Under the pieces are notes generated by a model. It was not told where the DNA came from, did no database searches, and worked only from the letters and a program-made list of their open reading frames with translations. The translations under genes and the position numbers were made by a program. This document shows positions 33,868 through 41,310 of a stretch of DNA of 56,954 nt, in pieces. Source of the DNA: Natronomonas sp. CBA1123 (GTDB lineage: Archaea; Halobacteriota; Halobacteria; Halobacteriales; Haloarculaceae); contig NZ_WPCC01000019.1 in assembly GCF_009741925.1 (NCBI RefSeq), positions 1 through 56,954 on the forward strand, in the 5' to 3' direction. The stretch's first letter is position 1. Each line of letters opens with the position of its first letter.

Positions 33868-34731
33868 ATGGGTATGGAGTCGACGAGCGTCGCCTCCCGA
33901 CGGGTCCGGGTCGAGACGACCGACGGGCGCGGCGGACGCGACGAGACGGACGTGCGGTATCTGGTCTCCGGGACGGGCCCGCCCGTGGTGTTGCTCCACG
34001 GCATCGGCCTGGATTCGGCGACGGTTTCCTGGCGCCACCTGATTCCCGAGTTGGCCGCCGAGCGGACGGTGTACGCCCCAGATTTGCCCGGCCACGCAGA
34101 GAGCGGCCGGCCGAGCGTCCGCTACACGACCGGCTACTTCCGGAGCGTTCTCGAATCGTTCCTCGAAAAAATGGGACTGGAGACGGCGCCGCTCGTCGGT
34201 ATCTCGATGGGTGGCTGTCTCGCGCTCGGCCACGCCCTCGACAACCCGGTCGAGCGGCTCGTGTTGGTCGACAGCTACGGGCTGGGAACCGACGCTCCGT
34301 GGCGGCCCGCGGCGACGGCGATGCTGGGCGTCCCGGGCGCCTACTCGGGGTGGTGGGCGACCATCGGGTCCAGTCGGGGGGCAGTTCGGAGTCACCTACA
34401 AACGTTGACCGACGGCTCGCCGACCGACAGCCACGTCGAGGACGTGTATCGGGCGGTACAGGACGCCGCCGTCGGGCGAACCGTCTCGAGTTGGCAGCGA
34501 AGCGAGTTCCGCTACGGTGGTTTGGAGACCTGTTATCTCGACCGGCTCGACGAACTGACCGCCGAGACGCTGTTGGTTCACGGCACCGAGGACCCCCTGC
34601 TGCCGGCGTCGTGGTCCGAGCGGGCGGCCGAGCGGACCGGCGCGTCGCTGGAACTGATGGAGAACTGCGGCCACTGGCCCTCTCGGGAAGCCCCCGAGCG
34701 GTTCAACGAGACGGTCCGTGCGTTCCTCTAA
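33868..34731 (+). CDS. Alpha/beta fold hydrolase
   Basis: A 287-residue hydrolase. Canonical elements are VVLLHGIGLDSATVSW (oxyanion), YAPDLPGHAESG, nucleophile elbow LVGISMGGCLALG (Ser in GISMG), Asp in VHGTEDPLLPASW and His in ENCGHWPSREAPE. Membership of the epoxide hydrolase/haloalkane dehalogenase-like group is clear, but the substrate is not. Two ATGs lie in frame (33868 and 33874). It converges with the MaoC gene, with the stops overlapping. Closeness to the PHA genes hints at acyl or PHA-related chemistry, but that is only context. Confidence 0.85.
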   Translation: MGMESTSVASRRVRVETTDGRGGRDETDVRYLVSGTGPPVVLLHGIGLDSATVSWRHLIPELAAERTVYAPDLPGHAESGRPSVRYTTGYFRSVLESFLEKMGLETAPLVGISMGGCLALGHALDNPVERLVLVDSYGLGTDAPWRPAATAMLGVPGAYSGWWATIGSSRGAVRSHLQTLTDGSPTDSHVEDVYRAVQDAAVGRTVSSWQRSEFRYGGLETCYLDRLDELTAETLLVHGTEDPLLPASWSERAAERTGASLELMENCGHWPSREAPERFNETVRAFL

Positions 34732-35321
34732 TCTTCGATGAGAACGACTGCCTCGCCGTCGATGACGAGGTCGGCGTCAGTTTCGACGGTAGTTCGGAGT
34801 CGGTAGCGACCGCCGCCGAGGTCTTCGACGATGTCGACCTCGGCGGTGACACGGTCGTCGATGCGGACGGGCGCACGGAACTCGAGGTCCTGTGAGAGAT
34901 AGACGACGCCACCCGGGAGACGGGCGAGGGCGGCGCTGATGAGCCCTGCGGCGAGCGTTCCGTGGACGATGCGACCGCTGAAACGTGTGTCTTCGGCCCA
35001 CTCCTCGTCGAGGTGAAGGGGGTTCGTGTCGCCCGACGCGAGGGCGAAGCGCTCTACGTCCTCCTCCGAGAGGGTCTTGCTGAAGCGGACCGAGTCACCG
35101 ACGGATAGTTCGCCGTCGACATCGAGTTGCGTCTCCCATCCGGGAAGGTCACCTGCGGGTTCGACGCGGCGTTCAGTCTCGCTTTCTGCGTGGTCGCCGT
35201 TGGTGCTGGGAGTAGCGAAGGCGTCCATCGCGGCCCGGTTGGCCTCCATGACGCTGTCGAACATCCTCGAAGACGTCTCGGTCCACACGTCGAACAGCGT
35301 CGGATACGAGCTGTTACTCAT
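34728..35321 (-). CDS. phaJ: MaoC family (R)-enoyl-CoA hydratase, PhaJ-like, with N-terminal extension
   Basis: A 197-residue protein. Residues about 75-190 form a MaoC hot-dog hydratase: the motif FALASGDTNPLHLDEEWAED followed by FSGRIVHGTLAAGLISAALA contains the Asp-His hydratase pair. Such enzymes channel beta-oxidation enoyl-CoA into (R)-3-hydroxyacyl-CoA for PHA synthesis. Residues 1-40 (LFDVWTETSSRMFDSVMEAN) form an amphipathic helix resembling phasin/PhaE helices, followed by an acidic linker. It is divergent from phaR-phaE-phaC, which supports the PhaJ role. A TATA-like box lies at 35345-35354. Confidence 0.85.
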   Translation of the reverse strand: MSNSSYPTLFDVWTETSSRMFDSVMEANRAAMDAFATPSTNGDHAESETERRVEPAGDLPGWETQLDVDGELSVGDSVRFSKTLSEEDVERFALASGDTNPLHLDEEWAEDTRFSGRIVHGTLAAGLISAALARLPGGVVYLSQDLEFRAPVRIDDRVTAEVDIVEDLGGGRYRLRTTVETDADLVIDGEAVVLIED

Positions 35322-35459
35322 CTTATGACCTCTAGGGGATTGTCGTACTAAAGGCTACTGACCATATCGGCCGTGAATGACAGCAGATGGTACTGATTGA
35401 CTGCGAGTGGTAATTCTCGGAATATTTATCGGGTTGAAGCTCCTACCGTGGGGTATCCG
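35322..35459. promoter_or_regulatory. Divergent promoter region of the PHA locus
   Basis: On the minus strand GTACTAAAGG (35345-35354, read as CCTTTAGTAC) lies about 27-33 bases before the phaJ-like ATG. On the plus strand AATATTTATC (35421-35430) lies about 30-39 bases before the ATG of the PhaR-like gene. Both directions thus have TATA-like boxes at normal spacing, and the shared 138 bases are the likely target of the AbrB-type regulator encoded next door (inference from the Haloferax PhaR system). Confidence 0.6.
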
Positions 35460-35804
35460 ATGTCCGACGACAACAACTCCGTCACCTGGGGACCGAACCT
35501 TCTGAAGGCGGTCCAGGAGGTCTCCGAGCAGGCCACCAAACAGCAGCAGGAAGCACTCCAGCAACTCCTCTCGCGGGCTGGTGCTGCTCCCGGTGCGGCC
35601 GCCGGCGCCGGCTCCCCCGACCTCGGCGACATCTCCGAACAGCTCGGGAAGATGACCCAGATGGGAACGTTCAAGACTCGTGTCCAGAGCGGCGGCCGTA
35701 TCTCGATTCCCGACGCCGAACGGGAGGCCCTCGATATCGAAGAGGGCGACATCGTCCAGACCGTCGTCGTCCCAGTCAAGCGGAACCGCGACGACGACGA
35801 GTAG
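35460..35804 (+). CDS. PhaR-like PHA granule/regulatory protein with AbrB domain
   Basis: A 114-residue protein. N-terminal residues about 10-45 are a phasin-like amphipathic helix (NLLKAVQEVSEQATKQQQEA), then an Ala/Gly linker, then a C-terminal AbrB/SpoVT swapped-hairpin domain (FKTRVQSGGRISIPDAEREA, DIEEGDIVQTVVVPV). This two-part design is that of haloarchaeal PhaR, which binds both granules and its own promoter. The first gene of phaR-phaE-phaC. The ATG at 35460 follows the TATA box by about 30-39 bases. Confidence 0.85.
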   Translation: MSDDNNSVTWGPNLLKAVQEVSEQATKQQQEALQQLLSRAGAAPGAAAGAGSPDLGDISEQLGKMTQMGTFKTRVQSGGRISIPDAEREALDIEEGDIVQTVVVPVKRNRDDDE

Positions 35805-35855
35805 CCTAACACATCAAGCGACCGTCTTTTACCGGTAGCCTTCGTATACCGACCT

Positions 35856-36401
35856 ATGAGCGACAGTAGCGAGAACCCGACCCAGGAGTGGACGAAGCTT
35901 GTCGAGAACATGAACGACGCCGTCGCGGAGTCGATGGAGCAGAACATGAAGGCCTCCTCGGCGTTCATGGAATCGTGGAGCGACGCGATGGAGGAGTCGA
36001 TGCCCGAACAGGGGGAGATGGCCGAGGCGATGGAGGGGTACAACGACGCCTACGAGGTGTGGCTCGACGCCGCCGAACAGATGTTCGAGCGGACGAGCGA
36101 CGCCGCCGAGGGCGAAGACGTCGCGATGTCGGAGTTCCGCGACATCTGGCTGCAGAGCGCCAACGAGGCGTTCAAGCAAGTGATGAGCACGTCGGCGTAC
36201 GCCGCGGCCAACGGCCAGCTCGTCAGTGCGATGATGGACCTTCAAGAGCAAACCGACGAGATTAGCGAGGACACTCTCGAACAACTCGGTATGCCGACCG
36301 GCTCGGACATCGAGGAGGTCGGCGAACGACTCGTCGAACTCGAACGCCGACAGCACCGCGTCGAGAAGAAACTCGACCGCGTCATCGAGGCACTCGAATG
36401 A
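35856..36401 (+). CDS. phaE: PHA synthase subunit PhaE
   Basis: A 181-residue, mostly helical acidic protein ([40 protein letters not shown]) ending in a coiled coil [20 protein letters not shown]. This is the haloarchaeal class III PhaE partner, which forms the active synthase with PhaC on the granule surface. It overlaps phaC by 4 bases (ATGA), which fits stoichiometric co-translation. No catalytic residues are expected. Confidence 0.93.
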   Translation: MSDSSENPTQEWTKLVENMNDAVAESMEQNMKASSAFMESWSDAMEESMPEQGEMAEAMEGYNDAYEVWLDAAEQMFERTSDAAEGEDVAMSEFRDIWLQSANEAFKQVMSTSAYAAANGQLVSAMMDLQEQTDEISEDTLEQLGMPTGSDIEEVGERLVELERRQHRVEKKLDRVIEALE

Positions 36402-37858
36402 GCTCGAACGACCCCTTCTCCTTCGCGTTGAACGCCCAACGGGAGTTCTTGGATTCGGCCGTCGAGGCCGCCGAGAAGTCGACCGTCGCGGCCGACCAGA
36501 TGGAGAAAATCGAGGACGTCGACGTGGGGATGACCCCCAGCGAAGTCGTCTACACGGAGAACAAACTGGAGTTGCTCCACTACGAGTCGCTCACCGACGA
36601 GCAACATAAGACGCCCATCCTCATCGTCTACGCGCTCATCAACAAGCCGTTCATCCTCGATTTACAGCCCGACCGCAGCGTCGTCCGGCGACTGCTGGAG
36701 GCGGGCCACGACGTGTACCTCGTCGACTGGAACGAACCGTCGAAACTCGACCAGCACCTCACGCTGGACGACTACGTCAACCGCTACATCGACAACTGCG
36801 TCGACGTAGTCAGAGAGCGCTCCGGACAGGACAGCATCAACATCCTCGGCTACTGCATGGGCGGAACGATGACCGCGATGTACACCGCCCTCCATCAGGA
36901 GAAAGTCCGGACGCTGGGACTGATGGCCGCCGGACTCTGTTTCGACGACACCGGCGGCGTCCTCGAGTTGTGGGGCGACGACGAGTACTACGACCCACGT
37001 GACGTCGTCGACGTCTTCGGCAACGTCCCCGCGGAGATGCTCGACGTCGGCTTCGCGCTGATGGACCCCGTCGCCAACTACGTCTCGAAGTACGTCCGAC
37101 TGTACGACAACATCGAGAACGACGACTTCGTCGAGAACTTCGCCCGGATGGAGCGGTGGCTCGGCGAGGGCATCGACCTCGCCGGGGAGGCGTACATCCA
37201 GTTCCTCGAGGACATCTACCAGGAGAACAAACTGTACAACAACGAACTGTACCTGAACGGGAAGCACGTCGACATCACCAAAATCGACGTTCCCATCCTC
37301 CAGATTACCGGCGAGTACGACCACCTCATCCCCTCGGAATCGAGCAAGCCGTTCAACGAGGTCGTCGGCAGCACCGACACCGAAATCATCGAGTATCCGA
37401 CCGGCCACATCGGTCTCGCGGTGTCGGGGTCGAGTCACCGCGACGTCTGGCCCCGCGTCGCCGAATGGTACATCGAGAAGTCCACCGACGACCCCGAACA
37501 TCTCGATGCGGTCGAAACTGCCGTCGAGGAGGCGACCGACCAAATCGGCATCGAGGAAATCGACGTGGAACTCGACACCGACGAGGAGGCAATCGAGGCC
37601 GAAGCGGGCGCCATCGAGGAGGCCGTCGCCAAGGAGGCCGACGAGGAAATCGAAGCGGAGGCGGTCGACCCCGCCGGCACCGAGGGGTCGGACCTCGAAG
37701 AGCTCGACGGCATCGGGCCGACGTACGCCGAGCGACTCCGAGAGGCCGGCGTCCGAACCATCGCCGAACTCGCCGAAGCCGACGCCGAGGCCGTCGCCGA
37801 GGCTGCGGAAGTCGGTACTTCGCGTGCGGAAGACTGGATTCAGCAGGCGACGAACTGA
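36398..37858 (+). CDS. phaC: Class III PHA synthase subunit PhaC with C-terminal helix-hairpin-helix
   Basis: A 486-residue catalytic subunit. The lipase-like box [14 protein letters not shown] holds the catalytic cysteine (GYCMGG); the Asp in [13 protein letters not shown] and the His in [12 protein letters not shown] complete the triad. Residues up to about 370 are the synthase core. The tail is a Glu/Ala-rich acidic linker, then a helix-hairpin-helix unit ([20 protein letters not shown] and [20 protein letters not shown]). This tail is absent from bacterial class III PhaC. It polymerises 3-hydroxyacyl-CoA on granules. Confidence 0.95.
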   Translation: MSSNDPFSFALNAQREFLDSAVEAAEKSTVAADQMEKIEDVDVGMTPSEVVYTENKLELLHYESLTDEQHKTPILIVYALINKPFILDLQPDRSVVRRLLEAGHDVYLVDWNEPSKLDQHLTLDDYVNRYIDNCVDVVRERSGQDSINILGYCMGGTMTAMYTALHQEKVRTLGLMAAGLCFDDTGGVLELWGDDEYYDPRDVVDVFGNVPAEMLDVGFALMDPVANYVSKYVRLYDNIENDDFVENFARMERWLGEGIDLAGEAYIQFLEDIYQENKLYNNELYLNGKHVDITKIDVPILQITGEYDHLIPSESSKPFNEVVGSTDTEIIEYPTGHIGLAVSGSSHRDVWPRVAEWYIEKSTDDPEHLDAVETAVEEATDQIGIEEIDVELDTDEEAIEAEAGAIEEAVAKEADEEIEAEAVDPAGTEGSDLEELDGIGPTYAERLREAGVRTIAELAEADAEAVAEAAEVGTSRAEDWIQQATN

Positions 37859-37892
37859 TACGGCGGCGACGAACTGATTCGGCAGCGACGTG

Positions 37893-38708
37893 TTATGCCG
37901 CTGTCGGATGGCCGGCGGCGGCCGGTCGTGCCGGCGGGGCCGTCGGTTCCGGCGGCGTCGGTGGGTTCGACGCCGCAACGGCAGTGTCAGCCGGCGCGGT
38001 CATCCCCGAGAACTGCAGGCGAACGTAGCCGAGATACGGGACGCGAAGTTCGGCCGTGCCGATTATCCATTCGGGTTTGACGACCGTCGAGACGCCCATT
38101 ATCTGGTCGTAGTTGGGGTTGGCGTCGCCCAGCGTGACGAACCCGGCGTGGGGGGCCGGGCAGGTCCGGACCTGATTGCAACTGACGGAACCGCTGACGT
38201 CGGGGTCGGTCCGCTGGACCCAGTTCTCGCCGGCCTCGACCCACAGCATCGACCGATGTATCACCGGCGTCTCCGTCGGGTCGCCGTTCGGCATGAACAC
38301 GATTACGTCGCCGTATCTGTTGAACTCGGTGTGTCCCGTCTCGCGTGCGATGTCGGCCGGAATCACCCCCGTCGATTCCCCTTCGTGGACGGGAGCCTCT
38401 CCGGGAACGAACCGCTCGTTGTCGACGACGAACACGAGGTCGCCGGTCTGCATGTTGGGCACCATGCTCCCCGATTCGATGGCGACCATCGGTGGCCAGA
38501 TGCCGCTGATGGCGAAGAGAATCAGGCCGACGGCCAGGACGGCTGCGACGCTCGTCACCACGTCTCGCATGTACAGAACGACTTCCTTGTCGGTCGTCCA
38601 GAACCACTTGAACCAGCCGACCACGCCGGATGGTCGTTCCTCCCTCGGGGCGTCGCCGGCGTCGGACGGTCCGTTCGGCGGACCGGAACCGTCCTCTCGG
38701 TCGGTCAT
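37893..38708 (-). CDS. Signal peptidase I (archaeal S26B type)
   Basis: A 271-residue membrane protease. A long acidic cytosolic N-terminus is followed by a membrane helix (VVTSVAAVLAVGLILFAISG). Then come the catalytic serine box AIESGSMVPNMQTGDLV, the histidine box GDPTETPVIHRSM (Ser-His dyad rather than bacterial Ser-Lys) and the GDANPNYDQI box. The C-terminus is a Pro/Ala-rich tail without clear function. ATG at 38708 chosen because it directly follows the divergent spacer shared with the polymerase D small subunit. Confidence 0.93.
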   Translation of the reverse strand: MTDREDGSGPPNGPSDAGDAPREERPSGVVGWFKWFWTTDKEVVLYMRDVVTSVAAVLAVGLILFAISGIWPPMVAIESGSMVPNMQTGDLVFVVDNERFVPGEAPVHEGESTGVIPADIARETGHTEFNRYGDVIVFMPNGDPTETPVIHRSMLWVEAGENWVQRTDPDVSGSVSCNQVRTCPAPHAGFVTLGDANPNYDQIMGVSTVVKPEWIIGTAELRVPYLGYVRLQFSGMTAPADTAVAASNPPTPPEPTAPPARPAAAGHPTAA

Positions 38709-38786
38709 TGCAACCCCGTAGCGGCCCGGTCCGTTTGAACGTTCTGGGTCCGCTACGCTTTTGCCCGCCGACAGCAACCTCCGTCT

Positions 38787-40418
38787 GTGCCAAACGAGGA
38801 ACCGGCGCGTCTGGCCACCGAACTCGCCAGCCACGGCTACACCGCCGACCGGGAGGCGATTACGCTGCTCGCGCGTGCGGAGAACCCCGCCGAGGCGCTG
38901 TTGGTGGCCGTCGAGGCCACGCCCGACGACGCGCTGAAACTTTCGGCGGCCGACGTTCGCGACGCCCTCGACGGCACACCGAGAGGGCGACGGGACCCGA
39001 TTTCGGGAAGCGAGGAGGATGCGGCGGCCGACGCCACGATGGACACGGCAGCGACGACGGATGCGCCGGCGACGCCTGCAAGTGGTGCCGACCACTCGAC
39101 CGAAGACCCCTCTGTTTCAAGTGGAACCCCACAACCCCAATCGAGCGGTTCGGGGGGTGTGTCTCCAGTTGAAACGAAGGGGTCTTCGGGGAGCCGAGAC
39201 ACCGACCCCTCGCTGCGCTCGCTGGAAATCGGCAACGACATGACCGGCCACTCGACCGGGATCGGCGAGTACGAGGACTTCGTGGCGACGTTTCGGGACC
39301 GCTACGACCGGCTTTCGGGGAAACTGAAGGGCCGGGTCAACCACCGCAACGCGACGGCGCTGCAGGCCAGCCCTGGCGGCGGCGACGCCGGCATGGTCGG
39401 GATGGTCTCGGACGTCCGCTCGACCGCGAACGGCCACTGGATTATCGAGTTAGAGGACACGACGGGCGTGTTCCCCTGTCTCGTGATGAAGGACAAGGAC
39501 ATCGCCGACCTCGTCGAGGAGTTGCTGTTCGACGAGGTCATCGCCGTCGACGGGACGCTCTCTGACGACGGGAGCATCATGTTCGTCGACAGCCTCCACT
39601 TCCCGGACGTCCCCCGGACGTACAAGCCATCGACGGCGGACCGCCACGTCCAAGCCGCGCTCATCAGCGACGTCCACGTCGGCAGCGAGGAGTTCATGGT
39701 CGACGCCTGGCAGCGGTTCACGTCGTGGCTCCACACCGAGGAAGCCGAGAACATCGAGTATCTGCTGTTGGCCGGAGACATGGTCGAAGGCGTCGGCGTC
39801 TACCCCGACCAGGACGAGGAACTCGACATCGTCGACATCTTCGACCAGTACGAGGCGTTCTCGGAGCACCTCAAGGAGGTCCCCGGCGACATGGAAATCG
39901 TCATGATACCCGGCAACCACGACGCGGTCCGGCTCGCGGAGCCGCAACCCGGCTTCGACGAGGAGTTACGCGACATCATGACCGCCCACGACGCCCGCAT
40001 CGTCTCGAACCCGGCGATGGTCTCCGTCGAGGGCGTCTCGGTGTTGATGTATCACGGCGTCTCCTTAGACGAGGTCATCGCCGAACTCCCCGAGGAGAAG
40101 GCCAACTACGACGAACCGCACAAGGCGATGTACCAACTGCTGAAGAAACGCCACGTCGCCCCGCAGTTCGGCGGCCACACCCGACTGGCCCCCGAGGAGA
40201 AGGACTACCTCGTCATGGACGAGGTGCCCGACGTGTTCCACACCGGCCACGTCCACAAACTCGGGTGGGGGAAGTACCGGAACGTGCTGGCGGTGAACTC
40301 CGGCTGTTGGCAGGCCCAGACCGACTTCCAGAAGAGCGTCAACATCGACCCAGACGCCGGGTTCGCGCCGATTCTCGACCTCGATACGCTGGAGATGACG
40401 GTTCGGAAATTCACCTGA
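38787..40418 (+). CDS. polB: DNA polymerase D small subunit DP1 (3'-5' exonuclease)
   Basis: A 543-residue subunit. N-terminal residues 1-65 form a helical domain; about 66-160 are a low-complexity acidic Ser/Thr/Pro linker; an OB-fold follows (GMVGMVSDVRSTANGHWIIE). Then comes an Mre11-like calcineurin phosphoesterase with SDVHVGS, LAGDMVEG, PGNHDAVR, YHGVSLDE and HTGHVHKLGWG, the proofreading nuclease of PolD. The start is GTG at 38787. The linker coding DNA contains an inverted pair of ORB-like elements (39102-39188), described separately. Confidence 0.95.
   Translation: MPNEEPARLATELASHGYTADREAITLLARAENPAEALLVAVEATPDDALKLSAADVRDALDGTPRGRRDPISGSEEDAAADATMDTAATTDAPATPASGADHSTEDPSVSSGTPQPQSSGSGGVSPVETKGSSGSRDTDPSLRSLEIGNDMTGHSTGIGEYEDFVATFRDRYDRLSGKLKGRVNHRNATALQASPGGGDAGMVGMVSDVRSTANGHWIIELEDTTGVFPCLVMKDKDIADLVEELLFDEVIAVDGTLSDDGSIMFVDSLHFPDVPRTYKPSTADRHVQAALISDVHVGSEEFMVDAWQRFTSWLHTEEAENIEYLLLAGDMVEGVGVYPDQDEELDIVDIFDQYEAFSEHLKEVPGDMEIVMIPGNHDAVRLAEPQPGFDEELRDIMTAHDARIVSNPAMVSVEGVSVLMYHGVSLDEVIAELPEEKANYDEPHKAMYQLLKKRHVAPQFGGHTRLAPEEKDYLVMDEVPDVFHTGHVHKLGWGKYRNVLAVNSGCWQAQTDFQKSVNIDPDAGFAPILDLDTLEMTVRKFT
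39102..39188. other. Inverted ORB-like initiator-binding elements inside the DP1 gene
   Basis: The plus strand reads GACCCCTCTGTTTCAAGTGGAAC at 39105-39127 (split here as GACCCCTCTG and TTTCAAGTGGAAC). About 36 bases on, the minus strand reads GACCCCTTCG then TTTCAACTGGAG (39163-39184). Both match the origin elements at 50420-50442 and 50683-50705 (ACCCCTTTG-TTTCAACTGGAAC; minus-strand ACCCCTTCG-TTTCGAGTGGAAC), and the C-rich ends point outward in both places. No AT-rich unwinding region lies between them, so it is probably a binding site and not an origin. Confidence 0.65.
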
Positions 40419-40543
40419 CTACCCGTTTGTCGAACCGGCCACGTCTCATCGCCACTCGATGAAGCGTCGAGAGGATATTGACAAAAGCTAGCACATCTCT
40501 GATTTCTATAAATTGTTAATAAATATCGCGGCAAACAACGGTG

Positions 40544-40558
40544 TGTGACGGTGTCACA
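40544..40558. promoter_or_regulatory. Operator-like inverted repeat upstream of a small gene
   Basis: TGTGACGGTGTCACA is a perfect inverted repeat with 6-base arms and a 3-base centre. It lies just upstream of a TATA-like CCTTATGTA (40566-40574), itself 24-32 bases before the ATG at 40598. Position upstream of the core promoter suggests an activator or repressor site. The preceding 80 bases are AT-rich (ATTGTTAATAAATATCGCG near 40512). Confidence 0.5.
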
Positions 40559-40597
40559 TCGTCACCCTTATGTACTCAGTGTCAGCTATGCATATGC

Positions 40598-40765
40598 ATG
40601 GCACAGGACACGGCCACTCCGGAGACGGTTTCCGAACCCGAGGTCATGGCGTCCATCGACAGCGACGCGAGCGGCGAGCGACTCATCATCGCCGAGCTCA
40701 GCCGGGAGGACGCGTATCTCGCCATGTCCACGGGAGCCACCGTCGACGTAGACGACTGGCGGTAA
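40598..40765 (+). CDS. Small conserved haloarchaeal protein (DUF7556-like)
   Basis: A 55-residue acidic protein MAQDTATPETVSEPEVMASI... ending DVDDWR. The pattern EVMASIDSDASGERLIIAEL then AYLAMSTGATVDVDDW resembles the DUF7556 haloarchaeal family (name from memory). The upstream in-frame extension is rejected because the promoter elements lie within it. No function known. The inverted repeat just upstream suggests regulated expression. Confidence 0.75.
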   Translation: MAQDTATPETVSEPEVMASIDSDASGERLIIAELSREDAYLAMSTGATVDVDDWR

Positions 40766-40887
40766 CCGAGTGGTCCGGGGGAGGGGGATAGTGTAAACGG
40801 TGCAGCGGCCGCGCTGTCACGTTCCGAAACGAAACCGAGCGAGCGCGGGAGAACAGCTTTTTGCTCCCCGCCGTCGTTGCCGTGGAT

Positions 40888-41310
40888 ATGGATTACCAGC
40901 GCGTCGAGGGCGACCGCGAGTACGTCGCTCGACTGGAACACGGACGGGACTGGCGCGAGCAAATCGAGGCCTTCGCCGAGGCGGAAGGAATCGATTCGGC
41001 GTTCTTCTTCGGCCTCGGTGCGGTGCAGGACGCGACCGTCTACTTCTACGACCAGACCGAACAGGAGTACTACCCCGTCGAGTTCGACGAACCGTTCGAG
41101 GTGACGACGGCGCTCGGAAACGTCTCCCATCTCAACGGGGAGCGCTTCGCCCACACCCACGTCACCCTCTCCCGTGAGGACGGCTCGATGGTCGGCGGCC
41201 ACCTCGATTCGGCGACCACGTTCGCCGGCGAGTTGTACCTCCGGGAGTTCGACGCCCATCTCGAACGCGAACACGACGACGTGACCGACCTCGACCTCTG
41301 GCCGCTGTAG
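40888..41310 (+). CDS. PPC/DUF296 domain protein
   Basis: A 140-residue protein, MDYQRVEGDREYVARLEHGR..., with PPC (plant and prokaryote conserved) domain features: IDSAFFFGLGAVQDATVYFYD, ALGNVSHLNGERFAHTHVTL and MVGGHLDSATTFAGELYLREF. The GxHxH-like FAHTH and GGHL histidines could bind metal. PPC proteins form trimers; some bind DNA in plants, but the archaeal role is unknown. Its stop abuts the DP2 start codon, so it is probably co-transcribed with the polymerase. Confidence 0.88.
   Translation: MDYQRVEGDREYVARLEHGRDWREQIEAFAEAEGIDSAFFFGLGAVQDATVYFYDQTEQEYYPVEFDEPFEVTTALGNVSHLNGERFAHTHVTLSREDGSMVGGHLDSATTFAGELYLREFDAHLEREHDDVTDLDLWPL

Noticed and set aside
39102-39188. A second replication origin inside DP1
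   Set aside because: The ORB-like pair lacks any AT-rich unwinding tract and adjacent initiator gene; a binding site is the more modest reading.
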